Below, one piece after another: positions 6,831 to 13,902 of a DNA stretch of 19,287 nt. The position numbers were made by a program, and so were the translations under genes. Positions within the stretch are counted from its first letter, which is position 1. Every line of letters starts with the position of its first letter. A model generated the notes under the pieces. The model saw only the letters and a program-made list of their open reading frames with translations, was not told the DNA's origin and did not search any database. Source of the DNA: DAOUGC01 sp034429695 (GTDB taxonomy: Bacteria; Chloroflexota; Anaerolineae; Anaerolineales; Anaerolineaceae); contig DAOUGC010000234.1 in the NCBI GenBank assembly GCA_034429695.1, forward strand, positions 1-19,287, read 5' to 3'.

Positions 6831-7833
6831 TCATTACATTGCCGTATATCGTCCAGCCATAGAAAAAGCGTTAAAAGAATCAATAGAGCGCATCAACGCT
6901 CCGGCATTGCCCAACCTCAACAGCATGTTGTGTTATCACATGGGGTGGGAGGGGCAGGGAGCCGGACCCGATGCACAGGGCAAGCGCATTCGCCCGCTGT
7001 TGGTGCTGTTGTGCGCTCAAGCTGCAGGGGGTAACTGGCGGGATGCATTACCCGCCGCGGTATCAGTGGAACTTATTCATAATTTCTCATTGATCCATGA
7101 TGATATTCAAGATCGTAGCGAATTGCGGCGCGGAAGACCCACCATGTGGACGTTATGGGGGCAGGCACAGGCGATTAATACCGGTGATCTGATGTTCACG
7201 CTGGCTCAACAGGAAATGTTGCGCCTGGGTGAAACCCTGTCTGCACCGGTGGTGCTGCAAAGCGCACAACTCCTTCAAAAAACGTGTATTGAATTGACAG
7301 AAGGACAATTTCTGGACATAGAAAACGAATCGCGGCGTTCATTGAGCCTGGAAGATTACTGGCACATGGTGGGTGGTAAAACGGCTGCGTTGCTTTCATG
7401 CTGTTGCCAACTGGGCGCAATCAGCGCTGGGGCGAGTGAGGAACGACAACACAGCTTTGCGCGTTTCGGGTACACCCTTGGGCTGGCTTTTCAGGTATGG
7501 GACGACTGGTTGGGTGTGTGGGGCAACAGCGCGGTCACCGGTAAATCCACCGAGAGCGATCTGGTCAGTGGGAAAAAGACCCTGCCAGTGGTGTATGCCA
7601 TGCGTCAGGAGGGGGAATTTTCACGCCGCTGGTTAAATGGGGACATTACCGTGGCAGATGTGCCGGTTCTGGCTGAATGTCTTGTGAAGGAAGGCGCTCA
7701 AAGGTTTACGGAGAGCGAAGCCAATCGCTTGACCGGCGAAGCGCTAAAAGCGTTGGATGAAGCCTGTGTGGATGGTGATACCAAGCGCGCGTTGATTTCC
7801 ATGGCAGGCATGTTATTGCAACGAAAGAATTAG
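6811..7833 (+). CDS. Polyprenyl (geranylgeranyl/farnesyl-type) diphosphate synthase
   Basis: Trans-isoprenyl diphosphate synthase that condenses allylic diphosphates with IPP. The 340-residue, all-helical protein has GKRIRPLLVLLCAQA at about 55-70. The first aspartate-rich motif is DDIQD (97-101) in LIHNFSLIHDDIQDRSELRRGRP. The second is DDWLG (231-235) in GLAFQVWDDWLGVWG, followed by a KSTESDLVSGKKTLPVVYA stretch. The second motif lacks the third Asp of classical DDxxD, a variant I recall from actinobacterial-type GGPP synthases. It overlaps the end of fni; the start is at 6811 or at an ATG at 6820. Chain length cannot be fixed from sequence alone; the residues before the first motif (HNFSL) have a bulky Phe, which would favour a short to medium product. 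Confidence 0.93.
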   Translation: MVPMELNHYIAVYRPAIEKALKESIERINAPALPNLNSMLCYHMGWEGQGAGPDAQGKRIRPLLVLLCAQAAGGNWRDALPAAVSVELIHNFSLIHDDIQDRSELRRGRPTMWTLWGQAQAINTGDLMFTLAQQEMLRLGETLSAPVVLQSAQLLQKTCIELTEGQFLDIENESRRSLSLEDYWHMVGGKTAALLSCCCQLGAISAGASEERQHSFARFGYTLGLAFQVWDDWLGVWGNSAVTGKSTESDLVSGKKTLPVVYAMRQEGEFSRRWLNGDITVADVPVLAECLVKEGAQRFTESEANRLTGEALKALDEACVDGDTKRALISMAGMLLQRKN

Positions 7834-7845
7834 CCCGGGTGGGTA

Positions 7846-7854
7846 TGTTATAAT
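7846..7854 (+). promoter_or_regulatory. Extended -10 promoter of folE
   Basis: TGT-TATAAT lies 43 bases before the folE start and just after the stop of the polyprenyl synthase gene. No good -35 is seen at 17 bases. No terminator separates folE from the upstream gene, so some readthrough from fni is likely. Confidence 0.6.
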
Positions 7855-7896
7855 CCTGAACAATTGTTTGATGGTTATTGCTGCAAAGAAGGTTGA

Positions 7897-8553
7897 ATGA
7901 AAGAAAAATCCCAATCAATAAATGGTCGCCGTGAGGCGTTATTTCGTGCTGCTGAACTTTTTAATGATGGCGGCATCGATCAGGAACGAATACAACAGGA
8001 TATCCAATCCATCCTTGAAGCCGTGGGAGAGGACCCTGAACGGGAAGGCCTGCAGCGTACACCTGAGCGCGTTGCCAGAATGTACGCTGAGCTTCTTGAG
8101 GGGTATCGGATTGATCCAATTGCGCTGGTCAACGAGGCTGTTTTTGAAGAAACCTATGATGAGATGGTGATCGTCAGGGATATCGAGTTTTATAGCCTGT
8201 GCGAACATCATATGCTGCCTTACATCGGCAGGGCGCACGTTGCGTATATTCCAAGCGGTTACGTGATCGGTCTCTCCAAAATTCCACGCATTGTTGACAT
8301 GTTTGCGCGTCGTTTACAGGTACAGGAACGCATGACGCGGCAGATTGCCGATTTTATTCAAGAACTGCTCCACCCGGCCGGGGTGGCTGTGGTTGTTGAA
8401 GCCCTTCATTTGTGTTCAATGATGCGCGGGGTCAAGAAGCATGACTCACGCATGACCACCTCCACCATGCTGGGTACATTCCGCAACAACATGGCTTCGC
8501 GAATGGAATTTTTGGATAACATCTCTCGCAGCTCCGAACCTCTGCATTTCTAA
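7897..8553 (+). CDS. folE: GTP cyclohydrolase I
   Basis: First enzyme of folate/tetrahydropterin synthesis: GTP to 7,8-dihydroneopterin triphosphate, as a toroidal homodecamer. The 218-residue protein has a variable N-terminus, then EDPEREGLQRTPERVARMYAELL (about 45-67). Zinc ligands are visible: Cys102 and His105 in LCEHHMLPYIGRAHVAYIP, and Cys173 in LHLCSMMRGVKKHDSRM. The 71-residue spacing between the cysteines matches the E. coli enzyme. GLSKIPRIVDMFARRLQVQE and TTSTMLGTFR are also typical. It is therefore the zinc-dependent type IA enzyme. No other folate gene is adjacent. Confidence 0.97.
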   Translation: MKEKSQSINGRREALFRAAELFNDGGIDQERIQQDIQSILEAVGEDPEREGLQRTPERVARMYAELLEGYRIDPIALVNEAVFEETYDEMVIVRDIEFYSLCEHHMLPYIGRAHVAYIPSGYVIGLSKIPRIVDMFARRLQVQERMTRQIADFIQELLHPAGVAVVVEALHLCSMMRGVKKHDSRMTTSTMLGTFRNNMASRMEFLDNISRSSEPLHF

Positions 8554-8609
8554 AGGGTTAATTAATATATCGCCACTACCGTTGGCAGCGGCCAAATAGA
8601 AAAGGGTAT

Positions 8610-8653
8610 AAGCCGGACAGGCAGGTGTGTCTGCCAGGGGGGTTGTCCGGTTT
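8610..8653 (+). promoter_or_regulatory. Large hairpin in the leader of the 8694 gene
   Basis: AAGCCGGACA (8610-8619) pairs with TGTCCGGTTT (8644-8653) across 10 positions with one G-T pair. A second 5-bp stem GGCAG/CTGCC lies inside it (8620-8624 with 8631-8635), followed by an unpaired G-rich strip. There is no clean T-run, although pyrimidine-rich sequence follows (TCTTTTCCTTTTTC). It ends 41 bases before the next start codon. It could be an inefficient terminator for folE or a leader structure controlling the downstream gene. Confidence 0.55.
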
Positions 8654-8693
8654 GGATGGTTGGTCTTTTCCTTTTTCATTAAGCGAGGTGAAC

Positions 8694-9872
8694 ATGGATC
8701 TGTTTCAGAAGTGTTTCGAATACAACGCAGTAAAAGAAGCCATCAAGGGAGGATTTTATCCATATTTCATTCCTCTCACCGATAACGAAGGAACCGAGGT
8801 GGTCTATCAGGGTCACCGTTTGATCATGTGCGGTTCCAATAATTATCTGGGGCTGACCACTCATCCCAAGGTGCGTGAGGCAGCCATTGACGCCACCCGG
8901 CGATTCGGAACCAGTTGTACCGGTTCGCGCTTTCTAAACGGAACGCTTGAGATGCATGAGCAATTGGAGGCTGAACTGGCTGACTGGGTGCACAAGCCGG
9001 CGTCGCTGGTGTTTTCCACAGGCATGCAGACCAACCTGGGCACGGTAAGCGCACTGATCGGGCGGGATGATGTGGTTGTGTTGGACAAGGAAGACCACGC
9101 CAGCATCGTGGATGGTGCGCGCCTTGGTTATGGCAAAATCGAACGCTACCGCCATAATGATATTGAGCACCTGCATCGGGTATTGAAGTGTATTCCCGAT
9201 AATGTGGGGCGCTTGATTGTGGTGGACGGTTTGTTCAGTATGGAAGGCGATCTGGCTCCGCTGCCCGAAATTTGCGCGGCGGCCAAAACTTTCGGCGCGC
9301 GGGTGATGGTTGACGATGCCCACGGCATGGGTGTGATGGGTGGCGGACGCGGCACGGCTGAACATTTTGGCATGACGGATCAGGTGGATCTGATTATGTC
9401 AACTTTCTCAAAGTCATTTGCGTCACTGGGTGGGTTCATTGCCGGTGATGCTGATGTGGTGGACTTCATCAAACACCATGCGCGGGCATTGATCTTCTCT
9501 GCCAGTATTCCGCCCGCCAATACCGCTGCTGCCCTGGCGGCTTTGCAGGTCATGCGCGAAGAGCCGGAACGGGTGGAACGGGTTATTCGTAATGGCGAGA
9601 AGATGCGACGCTGCTTTACCGAGATGGGGTTCAATACTGGCGCTTCAGAAACCCCGGTCATTCCCATCATCATTGGCGACGACATGAAGACCTTCACCAC
9701 CTGGAAGCTGCTGTTTGAGAACGGCGTGTTTGTGAACCCGGTCATTTCACCGGCGGTTTCACCAGGGCGGCAGTTGCTGCGCACCAGTTACATGGCAACC
9801 CACACCGATGATCAGCTTGACCAGGTGTTGGGGATCTTCGAAAAGGTCGGCAAAGAAGTTGGATTAATCTAG
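8694..9872 (+). CDS. PLP-dependent alpha-oxoamine synthase, serine palmitoyltransferase-like
   Basis: A 392-residue fold-type I PLP enzyme that condenses an amino acid with an acyl thioester and releases CO2. Motifs: MCGSNNYLGLTTHPKVREAA, SCTGSRFLNGTLEMHEQLE, DHASIVDGARLG, VVDGLFSMEGDLAPL, MVDDAHGMGVMG (Asp207 and His210 contacting the cofactor), and the Schiff-base Lys240 in STFSKSFASLGG. The FYPYF and SRFLNGTLEMHE segments resemble bacterial serine palmitoyltransferases more than BioF or Kbl, but I cannot exclude 8-amino-7-oxononanoate synthase or glycine C-acetyltransferase. The ATG at 8694 follows GAGGTG and matches family N-termini; in-frame sequence upstream falls in the leader hairpin. 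No biotin genes and no threonine dehydrogenase gene are nearby, which weakly favours a lipid role. The gene is monocistronic, ending in a strong terminator. Confidence 0.9.
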   Translation: MDLFQKCFEYNAVKEAIKGGFYPYFIPLTDNEGTEVVYQGHRLIMCGSNNYLGLTTHPKVREAAIDATRRFGTSCTGSRFLNGTLEMHEQLEAELADWVHKPASLVFSTGMQTNLGTVSALIGRDDVVVLDKEDHASIVDGARLGYGKIERYRHNDIEHLHRVLKCIPDNVGRLIVVDGLFSMEGDLAPLPEICAAAKTFGARVMVDDAHGMGVMGGGRGTAEHFGMTDQVDLIMSTFSKSFASLGGFIAGDADVVDFIKHHARALIFSASIPPANTAAALAALQVMREEPERVERVIRNGEKMRRCFTEMGFNTGASETPVIPIIIGDDMKTFTTWKLLFENGVFVNPVISPAVSPGRQLLRTSYMATHTDDQLDQVLGIFEKVGKEVGLI

Positions 9873-9885
9873 AGGTGATGTAATC

Positions 9886-9920
9886 AAAAATCGCACAGGC
9901 GAAAACCTGTGCGATTTTTT
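9886..9920. terminator. Bidirectional intrinsic terminator between the oxoamine synthase and DegV genes
   Basis: A perfect 14-bp stem (AAAAATCGCACAGG with CCTGTGCGATTTTT, 9886-9899 and 9906-9919) with a 6-base loop has T-runs on both strands. It lies between two convergent genes and can serve both. Confidence 0.93.
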
Positions 9921-9935
9921 GTTTTTCCAAAACGT

Positions 9936-10772
9936 TTAGTTGCTTATATACAGGATGCCGATGGTGTTGGGTCCGCAATGACTGGAAATGGTGGCTCCAG
10001 CATGAGTCTGGAAAATGTTGCCGATCTCAGCAACTCCGTGCAACTCATTCTCGAGATACGCGGCATCTTCATCACAGCCGGTATGGGTGATGAACACACG
10101 GTCGAGGTCAATACCGGGCAGATGCTGCTTGAAATCTTCCACCAAAGAGTTGAGTGCCTTCTTGCGTGAACCGCGAATTTTATCCTTGACGCCCAGGGTT
10201 CCATCCTTGCGTACCTCGATCACCGGCCTGATGTGCAGCAAACTGCTCATCAGGTTCTGCATGGCTGAACATCGTCCGCCCATGTACATGTAGTCCAATC
10301 GGTCGAGGACAAACGCAGTTTCGACTTTTGGGAGCAGGCTGTTTAAACAATCAACGATTTCCGCGGCATTTTTTCCCTGCGCGCGGAAATCAACCGCTTT
10401 CATGACCAGCAAACCAATACCGGTGGACAGGTTGGCTGAGTCAACAATGTAAATATCCTTGCGGCCAAGTTGTTCGGCAGCCAGCCGGGCATTTTGCACC
10501 GTGGCGGATAATTTACTGCCGATGCCAATAAAAACAATTTCTTCTGTGAGCGTTTCAAACAGACTGGCAAAATCACCGATGGACGGCGCTGCTGTTTTGG
10601 GCAGCTTGCCGGTTTCAGCCACCGATGCAAATAATTTATCCATGGTGATATCCACACCATCACGATAATTTTGCTCACCAACAGAAACATACAGGGGAAC
10701 AATATAAATATTGTTGGCACGGATTAAATCGGCACTGAGATCGCAGCAGCTATCTGTGATAATATTGACCAT
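9936..10772 (-). CDS. DegV family fatty-acid-binding protein
   Basis: A 278-residue DegV-fold protein. Typical features are the N-terminal VNIITDSCCDLSADL with Asp7-Ser8 at the ligand head-group site, YRDGVDIT, TAAPSIGDF, IYIVDSANLSTGIGLL, a LDRLDYMYMGGRCS segment corresponding to the usual L-K-GGRIS, and the C-terminal THAGATISSHCGPNTIGILY. Family knowledge: DegV/FakB proteins bind a single fatty acid, and FakB partners present it to the kinase FakA. No FakA-like gene is in the window. The start at 10772 has GGAG upstream, and a minus-strand TATAAT at 10815-10820 gives a likely -10. It is divergent from the HAD-like gene and convergent with the oxoamine synthase. Confidence 0.93.
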   Translation of the reverse strand: MVNIITDSCCDLSADLIRANNIYIVPLYVSVGEQNYRDGVDITMDKLFASVAETGKLPKTAAPSIGDFASLFETLTEEIVFIGIGSKLSATVQNARLAAEQLGRKDIYIVDSANLSTGIGLLVMKAVDFRAQGKNAAEIVDCLNSLLPKVETAFVLDRLDYMYMGGRCSAMQNLMSSLLHIRPVIEVRKDGTLGVKDKIRGSRKKALNSLVEDFKQHLPGIDLDRVFITHTGCDEDAAYLENELHGVAEIGNIFQTHAGATISSHCGPNTIGILYISN

Positions 10773-10802
10773 TGCATTACTCCGGGGTTGGGGGATCCCT
10801 TA

Positions 10803-12053
10803 ATGAATACCCGTATTATAAACCACAATGGTGGGAGAACCGGTTTGGAAACAATTTTCTTGTTCGATCTCGATGGGGTGTTGATCCGCCCGGGTGGATA
10901 CAGGGCAGCCTATGGACAGGTGATGGAGCATTACTTCCACCGCCTGGGTTTGAATGGCAACATAAACGCAAGCCATCTGGCTGAACGCTTTGAAGCGCAC
11001 GGGGTGACCTGCGAATGGGATATGCTCGCCATCAGCCTGGCAATGATTATTGATTATCATCTTGCGCAGAATGAACGGAGTCAATCATTATCCAGCCTGG
11101 AGGAATGGTTTGACTGGGCCGGTGGATTTCAACCACCGGCAACTGAACGTTTGTTGGAGGAGATTGATCGGGTGGGGCCCATCGCCCGCAGCGGAACCAT
11201 CCCATCACTGCGTTTGCTTGAGGAGAGTCGGAAACCAGCTTCGGAATTCCTCCCACATGTATCCAATCACCCCGTGGCAGATGAGGTTTTGGGGACCACC
11301 CGGTCGGTGGCACAAAATGACTCCACCCGCAGGTTTCAGGAGCTGGTGATCGGTACATCTCAGTTCCAAACGTCTTATGGTTTTAAGCCTGAATATGATG
11401 GGGAATCATACCTGAAGCAATTTGATTTGCCGATGATTTCACCGGATGTTTTTTCCTGCGTAAAGGATGCTGCTGAGAGGGGCAGGATTGCGGTTTGCGC
11501 TTACACGGCCAGACCTTCACTGCAACCACGAGGACAGATGAATGATGGGGGTGAGTATTCACCGGAAGGTGAATTGGCGTTGGGGCAGGTGGGGGCAGCA
11601 AATTGGAACCTGATGGCTTTTGGCAAGTTGGATTACTTTGCCCGTCAGGTGGGCGCAGTGGCTGACTCACTGCTCAAACCCGCACCGTTTCAGGCGCTGG
11701 CTGCCATGGCTGCCGCACTGTGTAATGACGAGTGGCGGGGGTTGTTGTGGGCCGGGCAGATTTACCGGCAATCATCCCTGATGGACTGGCAGGGTGATCC
11801 CGGCGGGAGGGTGGATCTTCAATTACCGGAGAAAATCCAGTTACATGTGTTCGAAGATTCGCCGATAGGAATTCAGGCTGCACAGGCAGCCTCCGGATTG
11901 CTGCTCAATTTCAATTGTCAGGTGGAGCTGCATGCCTGGGGCGTGGGTGTTAACCCGCGCAAGGTGGAAACATTGCGTTCACTTGGCGCCACGGTGTTTG
12001 AACATACCGACGATGCGGTAAAGAGTGCGTTGGCGATTGCTGAAGTGAGCTAG
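10803..12053 (+). CDS. Large HAD-superfamily hydrolase-like protein, function unknown
   Basis: A 416-residue protein with all the recognisable HAD landmarks but far longer than ordinary HAD phosphatases. Motif I is FLFDLDGVLIRPGG with Asp22 and Asp24. Motif II is probably the threonine in VCAYTARPSL. The C-terminal motif IV is VFEDSPIGIQAAQAASG. Roughly 200 residues between motifs I and II form a helical cap-like insert of unknown type with Trp-rich patches (EEWFDWAGGF). A second helical insert precedes motif IV. The start is uncertain: the ATG at 10803 has GGGGGA upstream, but a TTG at 10845 after GGGAG would place the start directly before the first beta strand (ETIFLFDLDG) and leave room for promoters. 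The stop overlaps the corA stop on the other strand. Substrate cannot be guessed. Confidence 0.82.
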   Translation: MNTRIINHNGGRTGLETIFLFDLDGVLIRPGGYRAAYGQVMEHYFHRLGLNGNINASHLAERFEAHGVTCEWDMLAISLAMIIDYHLAQNERSQSLSSLEEWFDWAGGFQPPATERLLEEIDRVGPIARSGTIPSLRLLEESRKPASEFLPHVSNHPVADEVLGTTRSVAQNDSTRRFQELVIGTSQFQTSYGFKPEYDGESYLKQFDLPMISPDVFSCVKDAAERGRIAVCAYTARPSLQPRGQMNDGGEYSPEGELALGQVGAANWNLMAFGKLDYFARQVGAVADSLLKPAPFQALAAMAAALCNDEWRGLLWAGQIYRQSSLMDWQGDPGGRVDLQLPEKIQLHVFEDSPIGIQAAQAASGLLLNFNCQVELHAWGVGVNPRKVETLRSLGATVFEHTDDAVKSALAIAEVS

Positions 12054-13027
12054 AACCAGCCCCTGCGTTTGAAGAAGTACAACATGCCAACGATGATTGA
12101 CAGGCAGATGCCAATAAAAAAGGCAAAACCGTACTGCCAATGAAATGATGGAAAGATGATGTCGAAATTCATGCCGTAAACACCCGCCACAAAAGATAAT
12201 GGCAGAAAGATGGTGCTTACGACGGTCAGGGCTTTCATTACTTCATTCAATCGAAGAGATGTTGAGTTCAGGTAAATATCCAGAGCGCCGGTTACGATGT
12301 CGCGCAGGGCTTCACTCAGGTCCTGCAAACGAACCAGATGATCGTATATATCGCGAAAGTAAATTCGGCTGTGTTCGTCAATCATGGGAAATGGATCGCG
12401 TGAGAGCCGATTTATCACTTCACGCTGTGGGGAAATGATGCGGCGCATGGTCATGATGTTGTGTTTGAGATCCATGATGCGTTCCAGTACGCGTGGTTCG
12501 GGTTTTACCAGCACGCGGTCTTCCAATAGCTCAATTTCATCATCCATGTTGTCCAAAACGGGCATCATTTCGTCCACCATCACATCCAGTATGCTGTGAC
12601 ATAGAAAATCTGAACCGTTGTTGATGAGGCGTTCATCACGTTCGAGCCGGCGCCATACTTCATCCACTGCACTAAAACGACCCCCGCGAAATGAAGTCAC
12701 CAGATAAGTCTCACCGAGGAAGATATCCATTTCCATCGTGGAGAGCTCAGCGGTTTTTGGGTCAATCTGCAAGGCGTGCATCACCATAAACAGGTAGCTG
12801 CCAAAATCGTCCACTTTGGGCGATTGATAGCCAACGCTCTGGCAATCCTCAATTGCCAGGGGATGGAAATTGAAGATGTCTTTTAGGATGGCGTCGATCT
12901 CTTCAGGGCTGGCTTCTTCCAGGCTGACCCATAGCAACTCCTGCTTTCCGGCAAAAGCAGAACGGATTTCGTCGTAGGATAAACCTTTCTGATGATGACC
13001 ATTGATGGTTAGCATGGAACGGATCAT
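12050..13027 (-). CDS. corA: CorA-type magnesium/divalent cation transporter
   Basis: A 325-residue CorA pentameric channel subunit. The N-terminal cytoplasmic domain (1 to about 260) includes HPLAIEDCQSVGYQSPKVDDFGSYLFMVMHAL and the long stalk helix. Two C-terminal membrane helices follow: about 262-284 (VVSTIFLPLSFVAGVYG) and 300-318 (YGFAFFIGICLSIIVGMLYFF). The signature GMN is intact at 285-287 (YGMNF), and the basic tail KRRGWF is typical. The start at 13027 has GAGG upstream; an internal ATG at 13015 is a less likely alternative. The stop codon lies on a shared CTAG with the convergent HAD gene. Some CorA relatives carry Co, Ni or Zn instead of Mg. Confidence 0.95.
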   Translation of the reverse strand: MIRSMLTINGHHQKGLSYDEIRSAFAGKQELLWVSLEEASPEEIDAILKDIFNFHPLAIEDCQSVGYQSPKVDDFGSYLFMVMHALQIDPKTAELSTMEMDIFLGETYLVTSFRGGRFSAVDEVWRRLERDERLINNGSDFLCHSILDVMVDEMMPVLDNMDDEIELLEDRVLVKPEPRVLERIMDLKHNIMTMRRIISPQREVINRLSRDPFPMIDEHSRIYFRDIYDHLVRLQDLSEALRDIVTGALDIYLNSTSLRLNEVMKALTVVSTIFLPLSFVAGVYGMNFDIIFPSFHWQYGFAFFIGICLSIIVGMLYFFKRRGWF

Positions 13028-13062
13028 GGGGAACCTCGATGATTGTGAAGTGGATTCATTTT

Positions 13063-13091
13063 CCTATAAAGATGGAGCAAAAACAAGTCAA
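13063..13091 (-). promoter_or_regulatory. Promoter of corA
   Basis: Minus-strand TTGACT (13086-13091) and TATAGG (13063-13068) are spaced by 17 bases. Predicted start is near 13056, giving a leader of about 30 bases. No Mg-sensing leader of useful size fits in that space. Confidence 0.6.
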
Positions 13092-13114
13092 AATAAATAT
13101 CCGCGGGACGCATT

Positions 13115-13123
13115 TGGTATAAT
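13115..13123 (+). promoter_or_regulatory. Extended -10 promoter of the SCP2 gene
   Basis: TGG-TATAAT with the same TTTGGTATAATG context as the sucC promoter. No convincing -35. It is divergent from, and about 25 bases away from, the corA -35. Confidence 0.7.
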
Positions 13124-13155
13124 GCCTTATCCGATTTGGTGTCTGGAGGAATGGT

Positions 13156-13497
13156 ATGGCGGAAATCAGTATCCAGGAATTGATGGAAAGACTCCCGGGC
13201 GCTTTTTTGCCTGAACAAGCTGCAGGTGTAAATGCAACCGTACAATTCAATTTATCAGGTGTAAAGGGAGGGGATTGGGTGGTGCGTATTGAGGACAGCC
13301 GTTTATCGGTTGAAAGCGGTGTCACGCCGTATCCAAACCTTACCTTTAAAGCAGAGGCGCAGGATTGTCTGGATATCTTTACCGGGAAACAGGACGGCAT
13401 GCGGGCATTCATGCAGGGGAAACTGCGTCTGGTGGGCGACATGAGCCTGGCGATGCGCCTGACGCGATTGTTTGATCAATCCAAGATCTTAAATTAA
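13156..13497 (+). CDS. SCP2 sterol-binding-fold protein
   Basis: A 113-residue single-domain protein of the SCP2 fold. It begins with a helix (ISIQELMERLPGAF), continues with beta strands (ATVQFNLSG, GDWVVRIEDSRLSVESG), then the characteristic PNLTFKAEAQDCLDIFTGKQDGMRAFMQGKLRLVGDMSLAMRLTRLF, in which a small hydrophobic pocket is capped by the last helices. Family knowledge: SCP2 proteins bind lipids or acyl-CoA; many bacterial copies have no assigned ligand. The ribosome-binding site is GGAGGAATGGT before the ATG. It is a single-gene unit with its own extended -10 promoter and is followed by two hairpins. There is no signal peptide, so it is cytoplasmic. Confidence 0.88.
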   Translation: MAEISIQELMERLPGAFLPEQAAGVNATVQFNLSGVKGGDWVVRIEDSRLSVESGVTPYPNLTFKAEAQDCLDIFTGKQDGMRAFMQGKLRLVGDMSLAMRLTRLFDQSKILN

Positions 13498-13498
13498 G

Positions 13499-13519
13499 AC
13501 CGGGGCACCCGGCCCCGGT
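13499..13519 (+). terminator. GC-rich hairpin after the SCP2 gene
   Basis: An 8-bp stem (ACCGGGGC with GCCCCGGT) with a 5-base loop begins just after the stop codon. It has no T-run, so it may act as an RNA-end stabiliser rather than a full terminator. Confidence 0.5.
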
Positions 13520-13535
13520 TGGTATTCGGTAACAG

Positions 13536-13558
13536 AACCCCGTCCATTTGGCGGGGTT
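13536..13558. terminator. Hairpin between the convergent SCP2 and MIP18 genes
   Basis: AACCCCG (13536-13542) pairs with CGGGGTT (13552-13558); the plus-strand side ends in TTT. On the minus strand the first arm directly abuts the MIP18 stop codon. It probably separates the two convergent transcripts. Confidence 0.55.
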
Positions 13559-13902
13559 TATGCGTATAGACCCCAGTCGCCCAGTCCTTCTTCCATCATC
13601 GAAAAATCCCACATCTCGAGACCCATCTCAATGGTCACGGGTTTTCCCAGAACCTCCTCAGCCTTTTGGCGGGTGGTCTCCAACATGGCTGGACCGTATG
13701 GACAAAATGGGGTGGTCAGGATCATGATGATTTTGGCATTATCACCTTCAATGATAATGTCACGGACCAGACCAAGCTGAATGATATTGAGCCCGATTTC
13801 AGGATCGATCACTTCGGCCAGACCAGTTTTGAGGGCTTCAGCCAATTCGGGGGAATCGTTTTCAACCTGCCAGGTGGGACGGTTTGTACCGCTATTGTTC
13901 AT
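13558..13902 (-). CDS. MIP18/DUF59 family Fe-S cluster assembly protein (SufT/PaaD-like)
   Basis: A 114-residue single MIP18-family domain. It shows EVIDPEIGLNIIQLGLVRDI (DPE at 33-35) and the loop with the conserved cysteine TTPFCPYGPAM (Cys67). Family knowledge: stand-alone bacterial members such as SufT help Fe-S cluster maturation or transfer and often accompany SUF genes. The ATG at 13902 shares a base with the stop of the regulator gene (TGATG), and AAGGAG lies 10 bases upstream, so translation is coupled. A TTG one codon earlier is a less likely start. The C-terminal extension after the domain (MEEGLGDWGLYA) is acidic and aromatic. With the regulator it forms a two-gene operon, 3.6 kb from sufCB. 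Confidence 0.9.
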   Translation of the reverse strand: MNNSGTNRPTWQVENDSPELAEALKTGLAEVIDPEIGLNIIQLGLVRDIIIEGDNAKIIMILTTPFCPYGPAMLETTRQKAEEVLGKPVTIEMGLEMWDFSMMEEGLGDWGLYA

